Assembly: GCF_021228125.1 (NCBI RefSeq)
Contig: NZ_JAJQQS010000008.1
Location: 186,001 to 250,000, forward strand
DNA: 64,000 nucleotides
Reading direction: 5' to 3'
DNA from: Streptomyces albireticuli
Lineage (GTDB): Bacteria > Actinomycetota > Actinomycetes > Streptomycetales > Streptomycetaceae
Numbering within the stretch: the stretch's first letter is position 1; each line of letters begins with the position of its first letter. The translations under genes and the position numbers were made by a program. Below, in pieces: positions 42,629 to 54,400 of the stretch. The notes under the pieces are model-generated. The model was not told the origin of the DNA, made no database searches, and saw only the letters and a list, made by a program, of their open reading frames with translations.

Positions 42629-43186
42629 TCAGAACTCCGACGTGTCCAGGTCGAGGTCGAAGGGCTCGGGGAGGTGGATGGGAGTGCCGAACGGGTGGGG
42701 TCCGTCCGACTTCGTGTAACCGAGCTCGCCCGGCTCGGCGAAGAGGGTGCAGGTCTTGTCCTGGCGGTCGACCAGCAGGTAGAGGGGCGCCCCGTAATCG
42801 GCGTACCGGCGGCGCTTCGTGATCCTGTCCGTGTCCCCGTTGGAGTCGGAGGTGACTTCGACGACGAGCAAGGTCTGGTCGGGGACCAGAGCGTCTCCGC
42901 CTTTTGCGAGCTCCTGAGGCACTACCGCGAGGTCCGGGACGTACCAGTTGGGGCTGCCCGGTAGGTCGAGATTCCCCGAGCCGGCCCTGCAGCCGAGTTT
43001 GCGTAGTGCGGGCCCGATCTGTTCACGAATCAGGTCCGCTGCGTTTTCGTGGTCCCATGTCGGCACGGTTTGTTCGATGACCCCCTCCACGATCTGCGCC
43101 CGGTTGTCCCCCCGGATGTGCTGGATCGCATACTTCAGCGCGGTTTCGGGGTCGTCGGCCGCGTACATGTGGGGCTGTGCGCTCAT
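42629..43186 (-). CDS. Uma2 family protein (PD-(D/E)xK fold)
   Basis: A 185-residue member of the Uma2/DUF820 family, restriction-endonuclease-like: VPDLAVVPQE and LLVVEVTSDSN supply the D...ExK-like acidic pair, followed by RYADYGAPLYLLVDRQ. Streptomyces encodes dozens; whether they cleave DNA is unknown. ATG 43186 has GGGAGGACC upstream, deciding against the longer frame. It converges with the GntR gene (17 bp gap). Confidence 0.88.
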   Translation of the reverse strand: MSAQPHMYAADDPETALKYAIQHIRGDNRAQIVEGVIEQTVPTWDHENAADLIREQIGPALRKLGCRAGSGNLDLPGSPNWYVPDLAVVPQELAKGGDALVPDQTLLVVEVTSDSNGDTDRITKRRRYADYGAPLYLLVDRQDKTCTLFAEPGELGYTKSDGPHPFGTPIHLPEPFDLDLDTSEF

Positions 43187-43422
43187 TCGGTCCTCCCGAG
43201 GACATCGTGACAGCAGCATGACGACTGCCTCGTTTCTACTGCAATCACTGCTCACTGCGGACCTGCCCACAGGCCGTTCACTCGAACTGGGGAACGTTCC
43301 TCGTGTGTTCCCCAGCGGTGCGCCGTCACGGCACCACCCGCCCCGCCCGCCGCCCCGCCCCATCGCCCTGGGAAGATCACCCCGAGTCGGCCGGGGGGCC
43401 GGCCGTGGGAGGGGTGTTCCCC

Positions 43423-44319
43423 ATGGGAAGCGAGATCAGCAGCTTCACCGGCGACGAGGCGCGCGAGCGCTTCCTCGCCGCGTACGACCACGCGATGGGC
43501 TTCTGGCCCGGGCCGCGTGAGGAGTGGGACGTCGAGACCGGGTTCGGCACGACCCGGATTCACCGTTACGGGACCGGCGACGGCGCTCCCGTCGTCCTAC
43601 TGAGCGGGGCCAACGCGACACCCGCCGTCTGGGCCTCCTGCGTCGCCGCGTTCGCCGCCGACGGGCATCCGGTGGTGGCGGTGGAGCGTGTCGGTGAACC
43701 CGGGCGCAGTGTCCAGACGGCCCCGATCCGTACGCCCGAGGCCATGGCGGCCTGGCTGGAGGAGGTGCTCGCCGCGCTCGGCGCGGACCGGGTCCACCTG
43801 GTCGGGCACTCCTACGGCGCCTGGGTCGCCCTCAACCAGGCCGTACGGGCTCCCGCCCGGATCGCCTCCCTCCTCCTGGTCGAACCGGTCGCGGCGCTGT
43901 CCCCCGTGAAGCCCCGCTTCCTGCTCGGCGCCGTCGTCGCGACCGTCACGAAGTCCGACGACTTCCGGCGCCGCTGGTTCGGCCGCCTCATCGGCGACAC
44001 CGGCGAGGCCCCCGACGTGGCGGCGGCGCAGACCCGCGTCGGCCTCGAAGCCCTGAGCGGAGGCTTCCGCTGGCGCCTGCTGCCGCCGAGGAAGATGACG
44101 GACGAGCAACTGCGCTTGGTCGCCGTGCCCACGACGCTGGTGCTGGGCGAGCACAGCCGCGCCATCGACTGCGCCCGCGCGGCGGCCAGGGCGCGCCGGT
44201 GCCTGCCGCACGCGCGCGGTGTGATCGTCCCTGGCGCCGGGCACGGCCTCCCGGTGTCCGTGCTGAACAGCGAGGTACCCGCGCTCGTCCGCACCGCCGA
44301 GGCGGCGAGCGCGGCGTAA
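43423..44319 (+). CDS. Alpha/beta hydrolase
   Basis: A 298-residue alpha/beta-hydrolase-fold protein. Nucleophile elbow GHSYG has Ser130, the oxyanion region is VVLLSGANATPAVW, and the catalytic His is in VPGAGHGLPVS near the C-terminus. Substrate unknown. GGGAGGGG lies about 11 nt before ATG 43423. No operon partners. Confidence 0.85.
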   Translation: MGSEISSFTGDEARERFLAAYDHAMGFWPGPREEWDVETGFGTTRIHRYGTGDGAPVVLLSGANATPAVWASCVAAFAADGHPVVAVERVGEPGRSVQTAPIRTPEAMAAWLEEVLAALGADRVHLVGHSYGAWVALNQAVRAPARIASLLLVEPVAALSPVKPRFLLGAVVATVTKSDDFRRRWFGRLIGDTGEAPDVAAAQTRVGLEALSGGFRWRLLPPRKMTDEQLRLVAVPTTLVLGEHSRAIDCARAAARARRCLPHARGVIVPGAGHGLPVSVLNSEVPALVRTAEAASAA

Positions 44320-44559
44320 GCGCCCGCGTCCCGACTCCGCGCCGCGTCCCGCCAGTGGTGCGCCGCGCCCCGGCTCCGCTCCCGCGGCCGGCACGCTTCC
44401 GGGTGCACCCACCCGGTCGAACCTCCGCCCGGCCCGGGAGCGGCCGGGCCGGGCGGCGACGGGCACCGAAACGCCCGGTTTCCTCATCAAACGTCGCGAT
44501 CGGATGAGCGTCATCGCGGCCCATCCGGGCATGACCGTTCCTCGGCCATGTACTAGAGT

Positions 44560-44577
44560 TATCTCGACATCGAGATA
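44560..44577. promoter_or_regulatory. TamR-type operator upstream of acnA
   Basis: A perfect inverted repeat TATCTCGA-CA-TCGAGATA. As I recall, the MarR-family regulator TamR of S. coelicolor binds 18-bp palindromes of this kind before aconitase and other citrate-cycle genes. The regulator gene itself is not in the window. Confidence 0.65.
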
Positions 44578-44607
44578 TCTGACGAGAGGCGTACCGCTGT
44601 CGCGCCA

Positions 44608-44638
44608 GTAAGGCATGCCTAACTAAGGCACACCTTAG
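44608..44638. promoter_or_regulatory. Iron-box-like dyads upstream of acnA
   Basis: AGGCATGCCT (44611-44620) and CTAAGG-CACA-CCTTAG (44623-44638) are adjacent perfect dyads related to DtxR/DmdR/IdeR iron boxes. Iron control would suit an Fe-S enzyme gene. Confidence 0.5.
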
Positions 44639-44706
44639 CGGATGGACGCGATCGAGTGACGGCAGGATTGCCGTAGTACGCGAATTCATGCATGAAGGAG
44701 ACTGTC

Positions 44707-47421
<2,715 letters not shown>

Positions 47422-47449
47422 GCGGTTCCGGCGCCACAGCCGAGCGGTT

Positions 47450-47486
47450 CAGGGCCGCACCCCGTCTCGTACGGGGTGCGGCCCTG
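47450..47486. terminator. Terminator after acnA
   Basis: Perfect 16-bp stem (47450-47465/47471-47486) with CTCGT loop, between acnA and the convergent beta-trefoil-like gene. Confidence 0.88.
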
Positions 47487-47500
47487 CCGCGTTCGGGGCC

Positions 47501-47974
47501 TTACAGGCCGATCGGGCTGTGCAGCGTCCAGACCTGGTGCGGGTCCGCCTTGTTGGGCGTGACGGCTTCGATCTGCTGGCCCAGGTGCCCGGCGCGCAGA
47601 GCGAGGTGGTCCTTGTCGTCGACGATCTGGAGGCCGCCCAGACCCGGCTCGAAGATGAACTTCGTCAGCTGGTCACGGGGGACCGTGTTGGCGTAGACCT
47701 TGTGGTCGACGACGATGAGGCCGGTCCGGTTCTGGGTCTCCTCCTCCGCGTACGCGCCGAGGTAGATCACGTACGGGGAGCCCGGCAGGCCCCTCTCGAG
47801 CGGCTCGATGGTCCACTCCTGGTGGAGGGTGTCGAGCGGGTGGGGCAGCGGCCGGTCGGTGACGGTCGGGAGGCCGTGGTCGATGGCGTGCTCGCGAGCC
47901 GTCAGCAGGGCCGGGGGCCCGATGATGTGGGCGTAGAACTTGTAGGGGCCGGGCTTGACCGGGATCGGAGGCAT
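47501..47974 (-). CDS. Beta-trefoil-like protein, possible I66-type protease inhibitor
   Basis: A 157-residue protein without signal peptide: PVKPGPYKFYAHI at the start, then WTIEPLERGLPGSPYVIYLG and a closing VWTLHSP, a rhythm of Trp-containing strands typical of beta-trefoils. It resembles the fungal/bacterial I66 (clitocypin/cospin-like) serine-protease-inhibitor group, but I am not certain. ATG 47974 with GGAGGC just inside; a longer in-frame extension to 48292 is less likely because it lacks family-like sequence. It diverges from a two-peptide/metallopeptidase locus, where an inhibitor or immunity role is conceivable. Confidence 0.5.
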   Translation of the reverse strand: MPPIPVKPGPYKFYAHIIGPPALLTAREHAIDHGLPTVTDRPLPHPLDTLHQEWTIEPLERGLPGSPYVIYLGAYAEEETQNRTGLIVVDHKVYANTVPRDQLTKFIFEPGLGGLQIVDDKDHLALRAGHLGQQIEAVTPNKADPHQVWTLHSPIGL

Positions 47975-48294
47975 CGTCGCCTGCCTTTCGCTGGGGCTCC
48001 CCCCGGCGGTGGTTACCGCCGGTGCGACGTCCACGTTGACAGGTTTCGCGAGCCTGTCGAAAGGGACGGAAGTCGCCAAGCTGAGCGAGGCGGGAAGTGG
48101 CCCGTCGTTCAGGTGAGTTGACTCAGGGCACCTCGCCCACGGGACGCGCGTTCGCCCCTGCCCCCTCGCGAGGGCAATCCGAACTCGACCGGGTGAACCG
48201 GGGATTGGCGAAGTGTCCGACATTCCGCTCTTGGTTAACCTTCCGCGGGGGCGATGCCGGGACGACGCAGTCCCCCAGGGAGGGAGCAACAAAC
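47975..48294. other. Divergent control region of inhibitor-like and precursor-peptide genes
   Basis: 320 bp without a gene. Perfect hairpin CCGGCGGT-GGTT-ACCGCCGG (48003-48022) and inverted repeat GACAGG/CCTGTC (48038-48043/48053-48058) lie near the inhibitor-like start. A GGGAGGGAG ribosome site precedes the first peptide gene. No clear -35/-10 pair for the peptide operon. Confidence 0.5.
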
Positions 48295-48564
48295 ATGGGA
48301 ACCGCCGTCACTTTCGAGGAGCTCGCACGCCTTTCGGGCGAGGAGCTTCCTCCGCGGCTCGTGCTGTCGAGCGTGGTGCCGGCGGGTGCCGACCAGTCGG
48401 TGTACCCGGCGGTGGTGAAGACCGAGCACGGCACGACGGTCGCCTACGCCTGCACATACCGGCAGAACGCGGGAAGTCCTCCGCTCCTCGTCTTCCTGGG
48501 ACTCGCCTCCCAGGACCCCGGCCATACGACGACGTGCATTCCCGCGGCCATCTCCAGTCACTGA
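48295..48564 (+). CDS. Putative RiPP precursor peptide 1
   Basis: An 89-residue peptide. The leader-like N-terminus FEELARLSGEELPPRLVLSS is shared with the next gene (FEELDGVAGEVLPERTVMG). The last 45 residues begin HGTT and end CIPAAISSH, with Cys53 and Cys81. The second peptide has the same 45-residue length with Cys at the same two positions and CVPAAVASH at its end. No signal peptide, transmembrane segment or Gly-Gly site. Strong ribosome site GGGAGGGAGCAA. A duplicated small gene with conserved leader and tail, followed by a PqqD-like/M50 protease, fits a ribosomally made, modified or processed peptide. The modification is unknown; a disulfide or thioether is possible. Confidence 0.7.
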   Translation: MGTAVTFEELARLSGEELPPRLVLSSVVPAGADQSVYPAVVKTEHGTTVAYACTYRQNAGSPPLLVFLGLASQDPGHTTTCIPAAISSH

Positions 48565-48590
48565 GCTCATCACAAGCAAAGGGGAACGGA

Positions 48591-48935
48591 ATGGACAACA
48601 TCATCAGCTTCGAGGAGCTCGACGGCGTCGCGGGCGAGGTGCTGCCCGAGCGCACCGTCATGGGCGTCGTCGCCACCCCGCTCAACTACGCCCCCTACGG
48701 CGAGGGCGACGGCGGCGCCGGGGCGGGCGCCGGCAGCTCCAGCAGCAGCTCGGCCGCCTCGGGCGGCGGCGTCGTGAACGCCCCCGCCCCCCACGACCAC
48801 GGCACCACCATCCTGTCGGCCTGTCACTCCGTGGACCGGCAGCAGCCCGCCGGCCTGCTGAGCTCGCTCAGCCTGCACTCCCAGAACCCGGCCACGGGCC
48901 TCCAGTGCGTCCCGGCGGCCGTCGCCAGCCACTGA
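48591..48935 (+). CDS. Putative RiPP precursor peptide 2
   Basis: A 114-residue paralogue of the peptide encoded 26 bp upstream. The leader SFEELDGVAGEVLPERTVMG is followed by a Gly/Ala/Ser-rich spacer (about 40-60, with six consecutive Ser) absent from peptide 1. Then comes the matching 45-residue tail HGTTILSACH...QCVPAAVASH with Cys78 and Cys106. Conserved between the two tails: HGTT, AC at 8-9, SQ(D/N)P in the middle, and C(I/V)PAA(I/V)xSH at the end. AAAGGGGAACGG precedes ATG 48591. A hairpin then separates it from the peptidase gene. Confidence 0.7.
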   Translation: MDNIISFEELDGVAGEVLPERTVMGVVATPLNYAPYGEGDGGAGAGAGSSSSSSAASGGGVVNAPAPHDHGTTILSACHSVDRQQPAGLLSSLSLHSQNPATGLQCVPAAVASH

Positions 48936-48946
48936 CGTACGCGTGA

Positions 48947-48978
48947 GGGGAAGGGCCGGGCGCGTCCGGCCCTTCCCC
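48947..48978 (+). terminator. Intra-operon hairpin between precursor and peptidase
   Basis: A perfect 13-bp stem (48947-48959/48966-48978) with 6-nt loop starts 11 bp after the second peptide gene and ends 30 bp before the peptidase ATG. A partial terminator here would favour precursor over enzyme expression. Confidence 0.7.
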
Positions 48979-49008
48979 GGCACCCCGTCCCCCTACGGAG
49001 AGCGCAGA

Positions 49009-50253
49009 ATGACACTGCCCGCGCTGGTGGCAGGCACAGAACTGGTCGGCGAGTTCGAGGACTCCGGCTACCGCGAACCACCCCACCTGGTCTGCCGCCC
49101 CGACGGGCAGATCGTCCGGCTCCCGGCCCTGCTCTACCAGGTCGTGCGGGCGCTCGACGGCCGGTCCGTGGCACGGGTGGCCGAGCGGCTCAGCAGCGAG
49201 ACGGGGCGGCAGTTCGCCGCCGAGCACGTCGCCTTCCTCATCGACAAGAAACTCGCCCCGCTCGGCCTGACGACGTACAGCGACGGCTCACCGCCCCCGC
49301 CGATGAAGCGGAATGATCCGTTCCTTGCCTTCCGGTTCCGGCTGGCGGTCGTTCCGGAGCGCGTCACATGGTTCCTCTCCGGCCTCTTCGCCTGGCTGTT
49401 CCGTCCGGTGCTCGTGGCCGGGGCGCTCGCCGCCTTCGTGGCGGGGGAGGCATGGCTGTGGGCGACGCAGGACACCGGCGCGGCACTGCGTACGGTGCTC
49501 TCGTCACCCGCCGGCGTGCTGCTGGTCGTCGCGCTGGCCGTCGCGTCGTGCGTCTTCCACGAGATGGGCCACGGCGCGGCCTGCCGCTACGGGGGCGTAC
49601 GGCCCGGGCAGATGGGCTGCGGCATCTACCTGGTCTGGCCCGCCTTCTACACCGACATCACCAACTCGTACCGGCTGGGCCGCGGCGGGCGCATCCGCGC
49701 GGACCTGGGCGGCGTGTACTTCAACGCCCTGTTCGTGCTGGGCCTCCTCGCCCTCTACGGAGCGACCGGCAGCCCGCTGCTGCTGGTGGCGATCCTCTCC
49801 GTCCACCTGGAGATGTTCCAGCAGCTCCTGCCCACGCTGCGGTTCGACGGCTACTACATCGTGGCCGACCTGGTCGGGATCCCCGACCTGTTCAAATACA
49901 TCGGACCGATCCTCAAGCGGGTCGTCCTCCGGCGCCCCGGGGACGAGCGGCTGAAGGCGCTCAAGCGGCGGCCGCAGATCGTCGTCGCGGCCTGGGTCCT
50001 GTTCCTGGTCCCGGCGCTGGTCCTCCAGCTCGGCATCGTGCTCGTCAACCTGCCCCAGCTGCTCCGTACGGACTGGCAGGCGATCAGTCTGCTGGTCGGC
50101 AACGCGGGGGCGTCCGGCTACCCCGTCCTCGGCCTGCTCTCGGCGTGCGTGCAGATCGTGCTGCTCACCCTGCCGCTCGCCGGACTGGCGCTCGTCCTCG
50201 GGCGGCCCGCGCGGTCGCTGATCCGCCGGGCCCTGCGCGCACGGCGTGGATGA
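49009..50253 (+). CDS. Membrane M50 zinc metallopeptidase with PqqD-like N-terminus
   Basis: A 414-residue protein. Residues about 20-88 (HLVCRPDGQIVRLPALLYQV, then VARVAERLSSETG) resemble a PqqD/RRE-type peptide-recognition domain. Then come several transmembrane helices carrying the site-2-protease motif HEMGH (184-188) and the second metal motif LRFDGYYIVADL. Such 'putative peptide zinc metalloproteases' occur beside bacteriocin and RiPP genes and cut substrates in or near the membrane. Here it directly follows two paralogous precursor-like genes and is the only enzyme of the locus. GGAGA precedes ATG 49009. It might both process and release the peptides; no separate exporter is seen. Confidence 0.85.
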   Translation: MTLPALVAGTELVGEFEDSGYREPPHLVCRPDGQIVRLPALLYQVVRALDGRSVARVAERLSSETGRQFAAEHVAFLIDKKLAPLGLTTYSDGSPPPPMKRNDPFLAFRFRLAVVPERVTWFLSGLFAWLFRPVLVAGALAAFVAGEAWLWATQDTGAALRTVLSSPAGVLLVVALAVASCVFHEMGHGAACRYGGVRPGQMGCGIYLVWPAFYTDITNSYRLGRGGRIRADLGGVYFNALFVLGLLALYGATGSPLLLVAILSVHLEMFQQLLPTLRFDGYYIVADLVGIPDLFKYIGPILKRVVLRRPGDERLKALKRRPQIVVAAWVLFLVPALVLQLGIVLVNLPQLLRTDWQAISLLVGNAGASGYPVLGLLSACVQIVLLTLPLAGLALVLGRPARSLIRRALRARRG

Positions 50254-50287
50254 GCCTCCGCCACGCCGAGGCGCGGGAGAAGAAAGC

Positions 50288-50332
50288 CGACGACCGTACG
50301 GCCCCCGGACTCCGGGGGCCGTACGGTCGTCG
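50288..50332. terminator. Bidirectional terminator
   Basis: 22-bp arms (50288-50309/50311-50332) form a very stable hairpin between the converging M50 peptidase and FG-GAP genes. Confidence 0.88.
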
Positions 50333-50358
50333 TGTGCGGTGACGTTACGCCGAGAACG

Positions 50359-51387
50359 TCAGAACAGCAGGCGGAACTGGTTCCAGCCGGAGTTGCCGAT
50401 CTTCACCTTGTAGTCGTAGGGCTGCGAGGCGTTGCCCGTGCCGCGGTAGAGCCACAGGGCGCCGTCGTTGTCGCGGGCGATCAGGTCGGCCTTGCCGTCC
50501 AGGTCGACGTCACCGGTGGCCGCCAGCTTGTTGAACTGGTTCCAGCCGCCGCCGATGCGCTGCTTGGCCTCGAACGGCTTGGTGTAGTCGCCGGTGCCCT
50601 TGTAGAGCCACAGCACGCCGTCCTTGTCGCGGGCGACGATGTCGGTCTTGCCGTCACCCGTCAGGTCGCCGCGACCGGCGATCTCGGTGAACTGGCCCCA
50701 GCCCGGACCGACCTTCTTGCGGCCCGTCAGGGTGCCGTCGGGGTAGGCGAGGTACAGCCACAGGACGCCCTCGCGGTCCCGGACCAGGATGTCGGACTCC
50801 TTGCCGCCGCCCAGGTTGCCGGGGGACATGAACTGGTCGTACTGACCCCAGTCGTCCGCGACGACGGCAGCGCCCTTGTCGGCGGTGGCGAAGATGATGT
50901 TCTGGTCGAGGTCCCGGATGTACAGGGCCTCGGAGAGGCCGTCGCGGTCGTGGTCGACCCGCGCCGCGGCGTTGATCTTGTCCCAGCCGTCGGTGACGTA
51001 CTCCTTGGGCGTGATGCCGCCCTTGCCGTCGGGCCAGTAGAAGAAGAGCTCGTTCGAGTTGACCGCGCTCAGCGGGAAGAACGGGGCCTCGGCGGCCGGG
51101 CCGTCGGCCTTGACCGAGCGGGGGGCCGCGAGACGCGGGGCCTTGGGGGCGGTGGCGCCCGACTTGGGGTAGTCGCCGGACTTGGCCTCGCCGCGCAGGG
51201 CCTCGGAGCGGTGCTTTCCGGAGGTGTCGCCGGCCAGCTTCGCCGCCCGCTCGGCCGCGGACTTCACGGGCGCGGGGCCGTCGGCGAGGGCCTGTCCGGC
51301 GGTGGTGCCGACCAGGGCGGCGGCTATCGCCGCGGTCGCGAGACGGCGCAGGGCGACGCCGCGCGTACGGTCGGAAGAGTGAGCCAC
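50359..51387 (-). CDS. Secreted FG-GAP/VCBS repeat protein
   Basis: A 342-residue protein with a Sec signal peptide (basic start, hydrophobic ATAAIAAALVGTTAGQA, cleavage after about residue 36). A charged linker follows, and from about 120 four to five FG-GAP-type blades with calcium-binding loops such as DHDRDGLSE, DLTGDGKTD and DVDLDGKAD, each followed by WGQF/WNQF. The fold is a partial beta-propeller of unknown ligand, exported to the cell surface or medium. ATG 51387. No operon partner; separated from GH92 by about 100 bp. Confidence 0.85.
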   Translation of the reverse strand: MAHSSDRTRGVALRRLATAAIAAALVGTTAGQALADGPAPVKSAAERAAKLAGDTSGKHRSEALRGEAKSGDYPKSGATAPKAPRLAAPRSVKADGPAAEAPFFPLSAVNSNELFFYWPDGKGGITPKEYVTDGWDKINAAARVDHDRDGLSEALYIRDLDQNIIFATADKGAAVVADDWGQYDQFMSPGNLGGGKESDILVRDREGVLWLYLAYPDGTLTGRKKVGPGWGQFTEIAGRGDLTGDGKTDIVARDKDGVLWLYKGTGDYTKPFEAKQRIGGGWNQFNKLAATGDVDLDGKADLIARDNDGALWLYRGTGNASQPYDYKVKIGNSGWNQFRLLF

Positions 51388-51489
51388 GTAAGTCTCCAGT
51401 GGGTCAGGAGTGAAGAGCGGCGCGCCCGTTCGGGGCGCGCCGCTGGATCACCCTGATCGTTTCACAATTCCTTTACCTGTCAATCACGT

Positions 51490-54400
51490 TTATGGGGAAG
51501 ATGTCCCCAATAGTTCGATCTCGGCCAGGGTGCCCTCACCGCCCCCTCCGGACCCCGCCGTCAGCCGGTAGTGGCGGTACGCGCCCGGGTGCCGCACCCC
51601 GAAGACCCGGGTCTGGCGGTCCCAGGAGAAGGACTCGCCGACCCTCCGGTCGACCTCCGTCCAGGTGGTGCCGTCCGCCGAGCCCTCCAGCACCCAGCCG
51701 TCCGGCGCCTTCGCCCGCTCGGCCGAGGTGAGGGTGTACGAGCCGACCCGCGCGGCCGACGGCACCTCCAGGGCGGCCGTGGTGAAGGACGCCTGTGTGG
51801 CCGAGGTGTCGTCCGTCAGCGGCGAGCCACCCTGCGCGGTCACATCGGTCCGGGGCGCGGGCACCTTGTCGTCGTGGGTGAGGGACGAGGGGCCGGCGTC
51901 GCGGCCGCTGCCCCAGTCCGAGGGCCGGGGGCCCATGGCGAACTCCAGGGTCCCGCCGTCGGCCACCGCGGAGTGCGGGAGAGCCGTCGAGTCCCATTTC
52001 TCGCCGTTGACCCGCAGCCCCTGGACGTAGACGTTCCGGGCGCTGTTGCGCGGGGCCTTCACCACGATGTCGCGGCCGTTGTCCAGATGGACGGTGGCCT
52101 TGGTGAACAGCGGCGACCCGATGGCGTACTCACCGCCGCCCATCACCAGCGGGTAGAAGCCGAGGGCGCTGAAGAGGTACCAGGCCGACATCTCGCCGTT
52201 GTCCTCGTCGCCCGGGTACCCCTGGCCGATCTCGCTGCCGAGGTAGAGCCGGGACAGCACCTCACGGACCTTCGCCTGGGTCTTCCACGGCTGCCCGGCC
52301 GCGTCGTACAGATAGGCGATGTGGTGCGAGACCTGGTTGCTGTGGCCGTACATGCCCATGCGGACGTCCCGGGCCTCCGTCATCTCGTGGATGACGCCGC
52401 CGTACGAGCCGGCGAACTCCGGCGTGCCCGTCTCGGGGGTGGTGAAGAACGTGTCGAGCTTCTTGGCCAGGCCGGCCCGGCCGCCGTAGAGGTTCGCCAG
52501 GCCCCGGGTGTCCTGCGGCGCGTGGAACGCGAAGTTCCAGCCGTTGGTCTCGGTGTAGTCGTGACCCCAGACGCGGGGGTCGTACCGCTCGGGCGTGAGC
52601 CGCCAGCCGCCGGAGGCGTCCTTGCCCTGGAAGAAGCCGATCCGGGAGTCGAAGAGCTTCACGTAGTTCCGGGCGCGGTTCAGGAAATAGGAAGACTCCT
52701 CCTTATAGCGGGCCTTGTGGGTCCTTTCGTGCAGCGCCTCGCCCATCCGGGCCAGCCCGAAGTCGTTGAGATAGCCCTCCAGCGCCCAGGACATGCCCTC
52801 GCGGGTGGCGGTGCTCGTGTAGCCCAGGAAGACGGAGGTCTCCATTCCCTTGCGGCCGACGCCCGGATCCGTGGGCGCGACCGTGGCGTTCTTGAGCGCG
52901 GCCTCGTAGGCGGCCTCGGCGTCGAAGTCGACCCCCTTGGCGTAGGCGTCCGCGAAGGCGACGTCCGAGCTGGTGCCGGTCATCAGATCGGCGTAGCCGG
53001 GGGAGGACCAGCGGGAGATCCAGCCGCCGTCCTTGTACTGCTGGACGAAGCCGTCGACGAGCCGGCCCGCGCCCTTGGGGGAGAGGAGGGAGTAGGCGGG
53101 CCAGGTGGTGCGGTAGGTGTCCCAGAAGCCGTTGTTGACGTAGACCTCGCCGTCGACGATCTTCGCGCCGGTACGGGTCGGGGTGGTCTCGCCGACGGGC
53201 GCGGAGAAGGGGCTGGCGTAGCGCTGCCGCGGGCGGCTCCTGGTGCCCGTGTTCTCGAAGCCGGAGTTGGGATACAGGTAGAGCCGGTAGAGGCTGGAGT
53301 AGAGGGTGGTGAGCTGGTCCCGGCTCGCGCCCTCGACCTCGACGCGCCCGAGGACCTCGTCCCACGCGGCGCGGGCCCGGTCGTGGACGCGCCCGAAGGA
53401 GGTGCCCTCCGGGATCTCCTGGTCGAGGTTGGCCTTCGCCTGGTCGACGCCCATGAGGGAGGTCGCGATCCGCAGTGTGACGCTACGGTCCCGGCCGGGC
53501 CGGAAGCTCAGATAGCCGGAGACGTCCTGGCCGCCGTGGTCGCCCTTGAGCTTGCCGCTCGCGATGACCGGCGCGTCGACCACGCCGTAGACGTAGAGCC
53601 GGCCGGCGCCGACGGACAGGCCGGTCTTCACATCGGACCAGCCGGTGAGCACGCCGTGCTCGGGGTCGAGCGTCAGCCCGCCCTGGTTCCTGACGTTGTC
53701 GAAGACGACGCTCGCGTCCTCGCCCGGATAGGTGAAGCGCATCATCGCGGCGTGGTCGGTGGGCGCGATCTCGGCCTTGAGGCCGTTGGTGAAGGTGACG
53801 CCGTAGTAGTGCGGTCGCGCGGTCTCGTCGGCGTGGCGGAAGGGCAGGGCACGGGCCGCGCGCCCGGCGGGCGGGGTGCCGGAGGCGGCCGACGGCATGA
53901 TCTGGAAGGTCTGCCGGTCGCCCATCCAGGGGCTGGGCTCATGGCTCGCGGCGAGCGCCTGGAGGGTGGGGAGGTTGTCGGCGTTGTTGCCGGCCGCGTA
54001 CTGGTAGAGCCAGTCGGTCGAGCCGGCGTTGGTGACCGGGGTCCAGAAGTTGAAGCCGTGCGGGACGGCGGTGGCGGGGAAGGTGTTGCCCCGGGAGAAG
54101 CCGGAGCTGGAGTGGGTGCCGCGGGTGGTGAGCGCGTGGTCCGCCGGATGGGCCGGCGGGCGCTCGGCGGGCGCGGGGGCGAGCGCGATGTCGTCGACCC
54201 AGCCGCGGAACTTCGCCGGGCCGGTGGGCGCGTCGTAGGCGATCAGCACGCGGTCGACGGTCTTTCCCGCGGCGACGGCGCCGACGGGCGACTCCCGGTT
54301 GTTCCACTGGTTGGCGTAGAGCGTCTTCGCCTCGGCCTGTCCGCGCGGGGTGAGGGGCGCGCCGTACTGGTCGACGGCGTCGAGGTCACTCAGATAGGTG

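Larger units (their letters stand above)
44320..44706. other. Regulatory region upstream of aconitase
   Basis: 387 bp without a gene. The right half holds an 18-bp palindrome and two iron-box-like dyads (separate entries), followed by AAGGAG 7 nt before the GTG of acnA. The left 180 bp are GC-rich with no distinct feature. Confidence 0.6.

Noticed and set aside
47975..48292. Longer N-terminus of the beta-trefoil-like protein
   Set aside because: The extension would run through inverted repeats of the control region and shows no protein-like conservation; the internal ATG at 47974 fits the domain.
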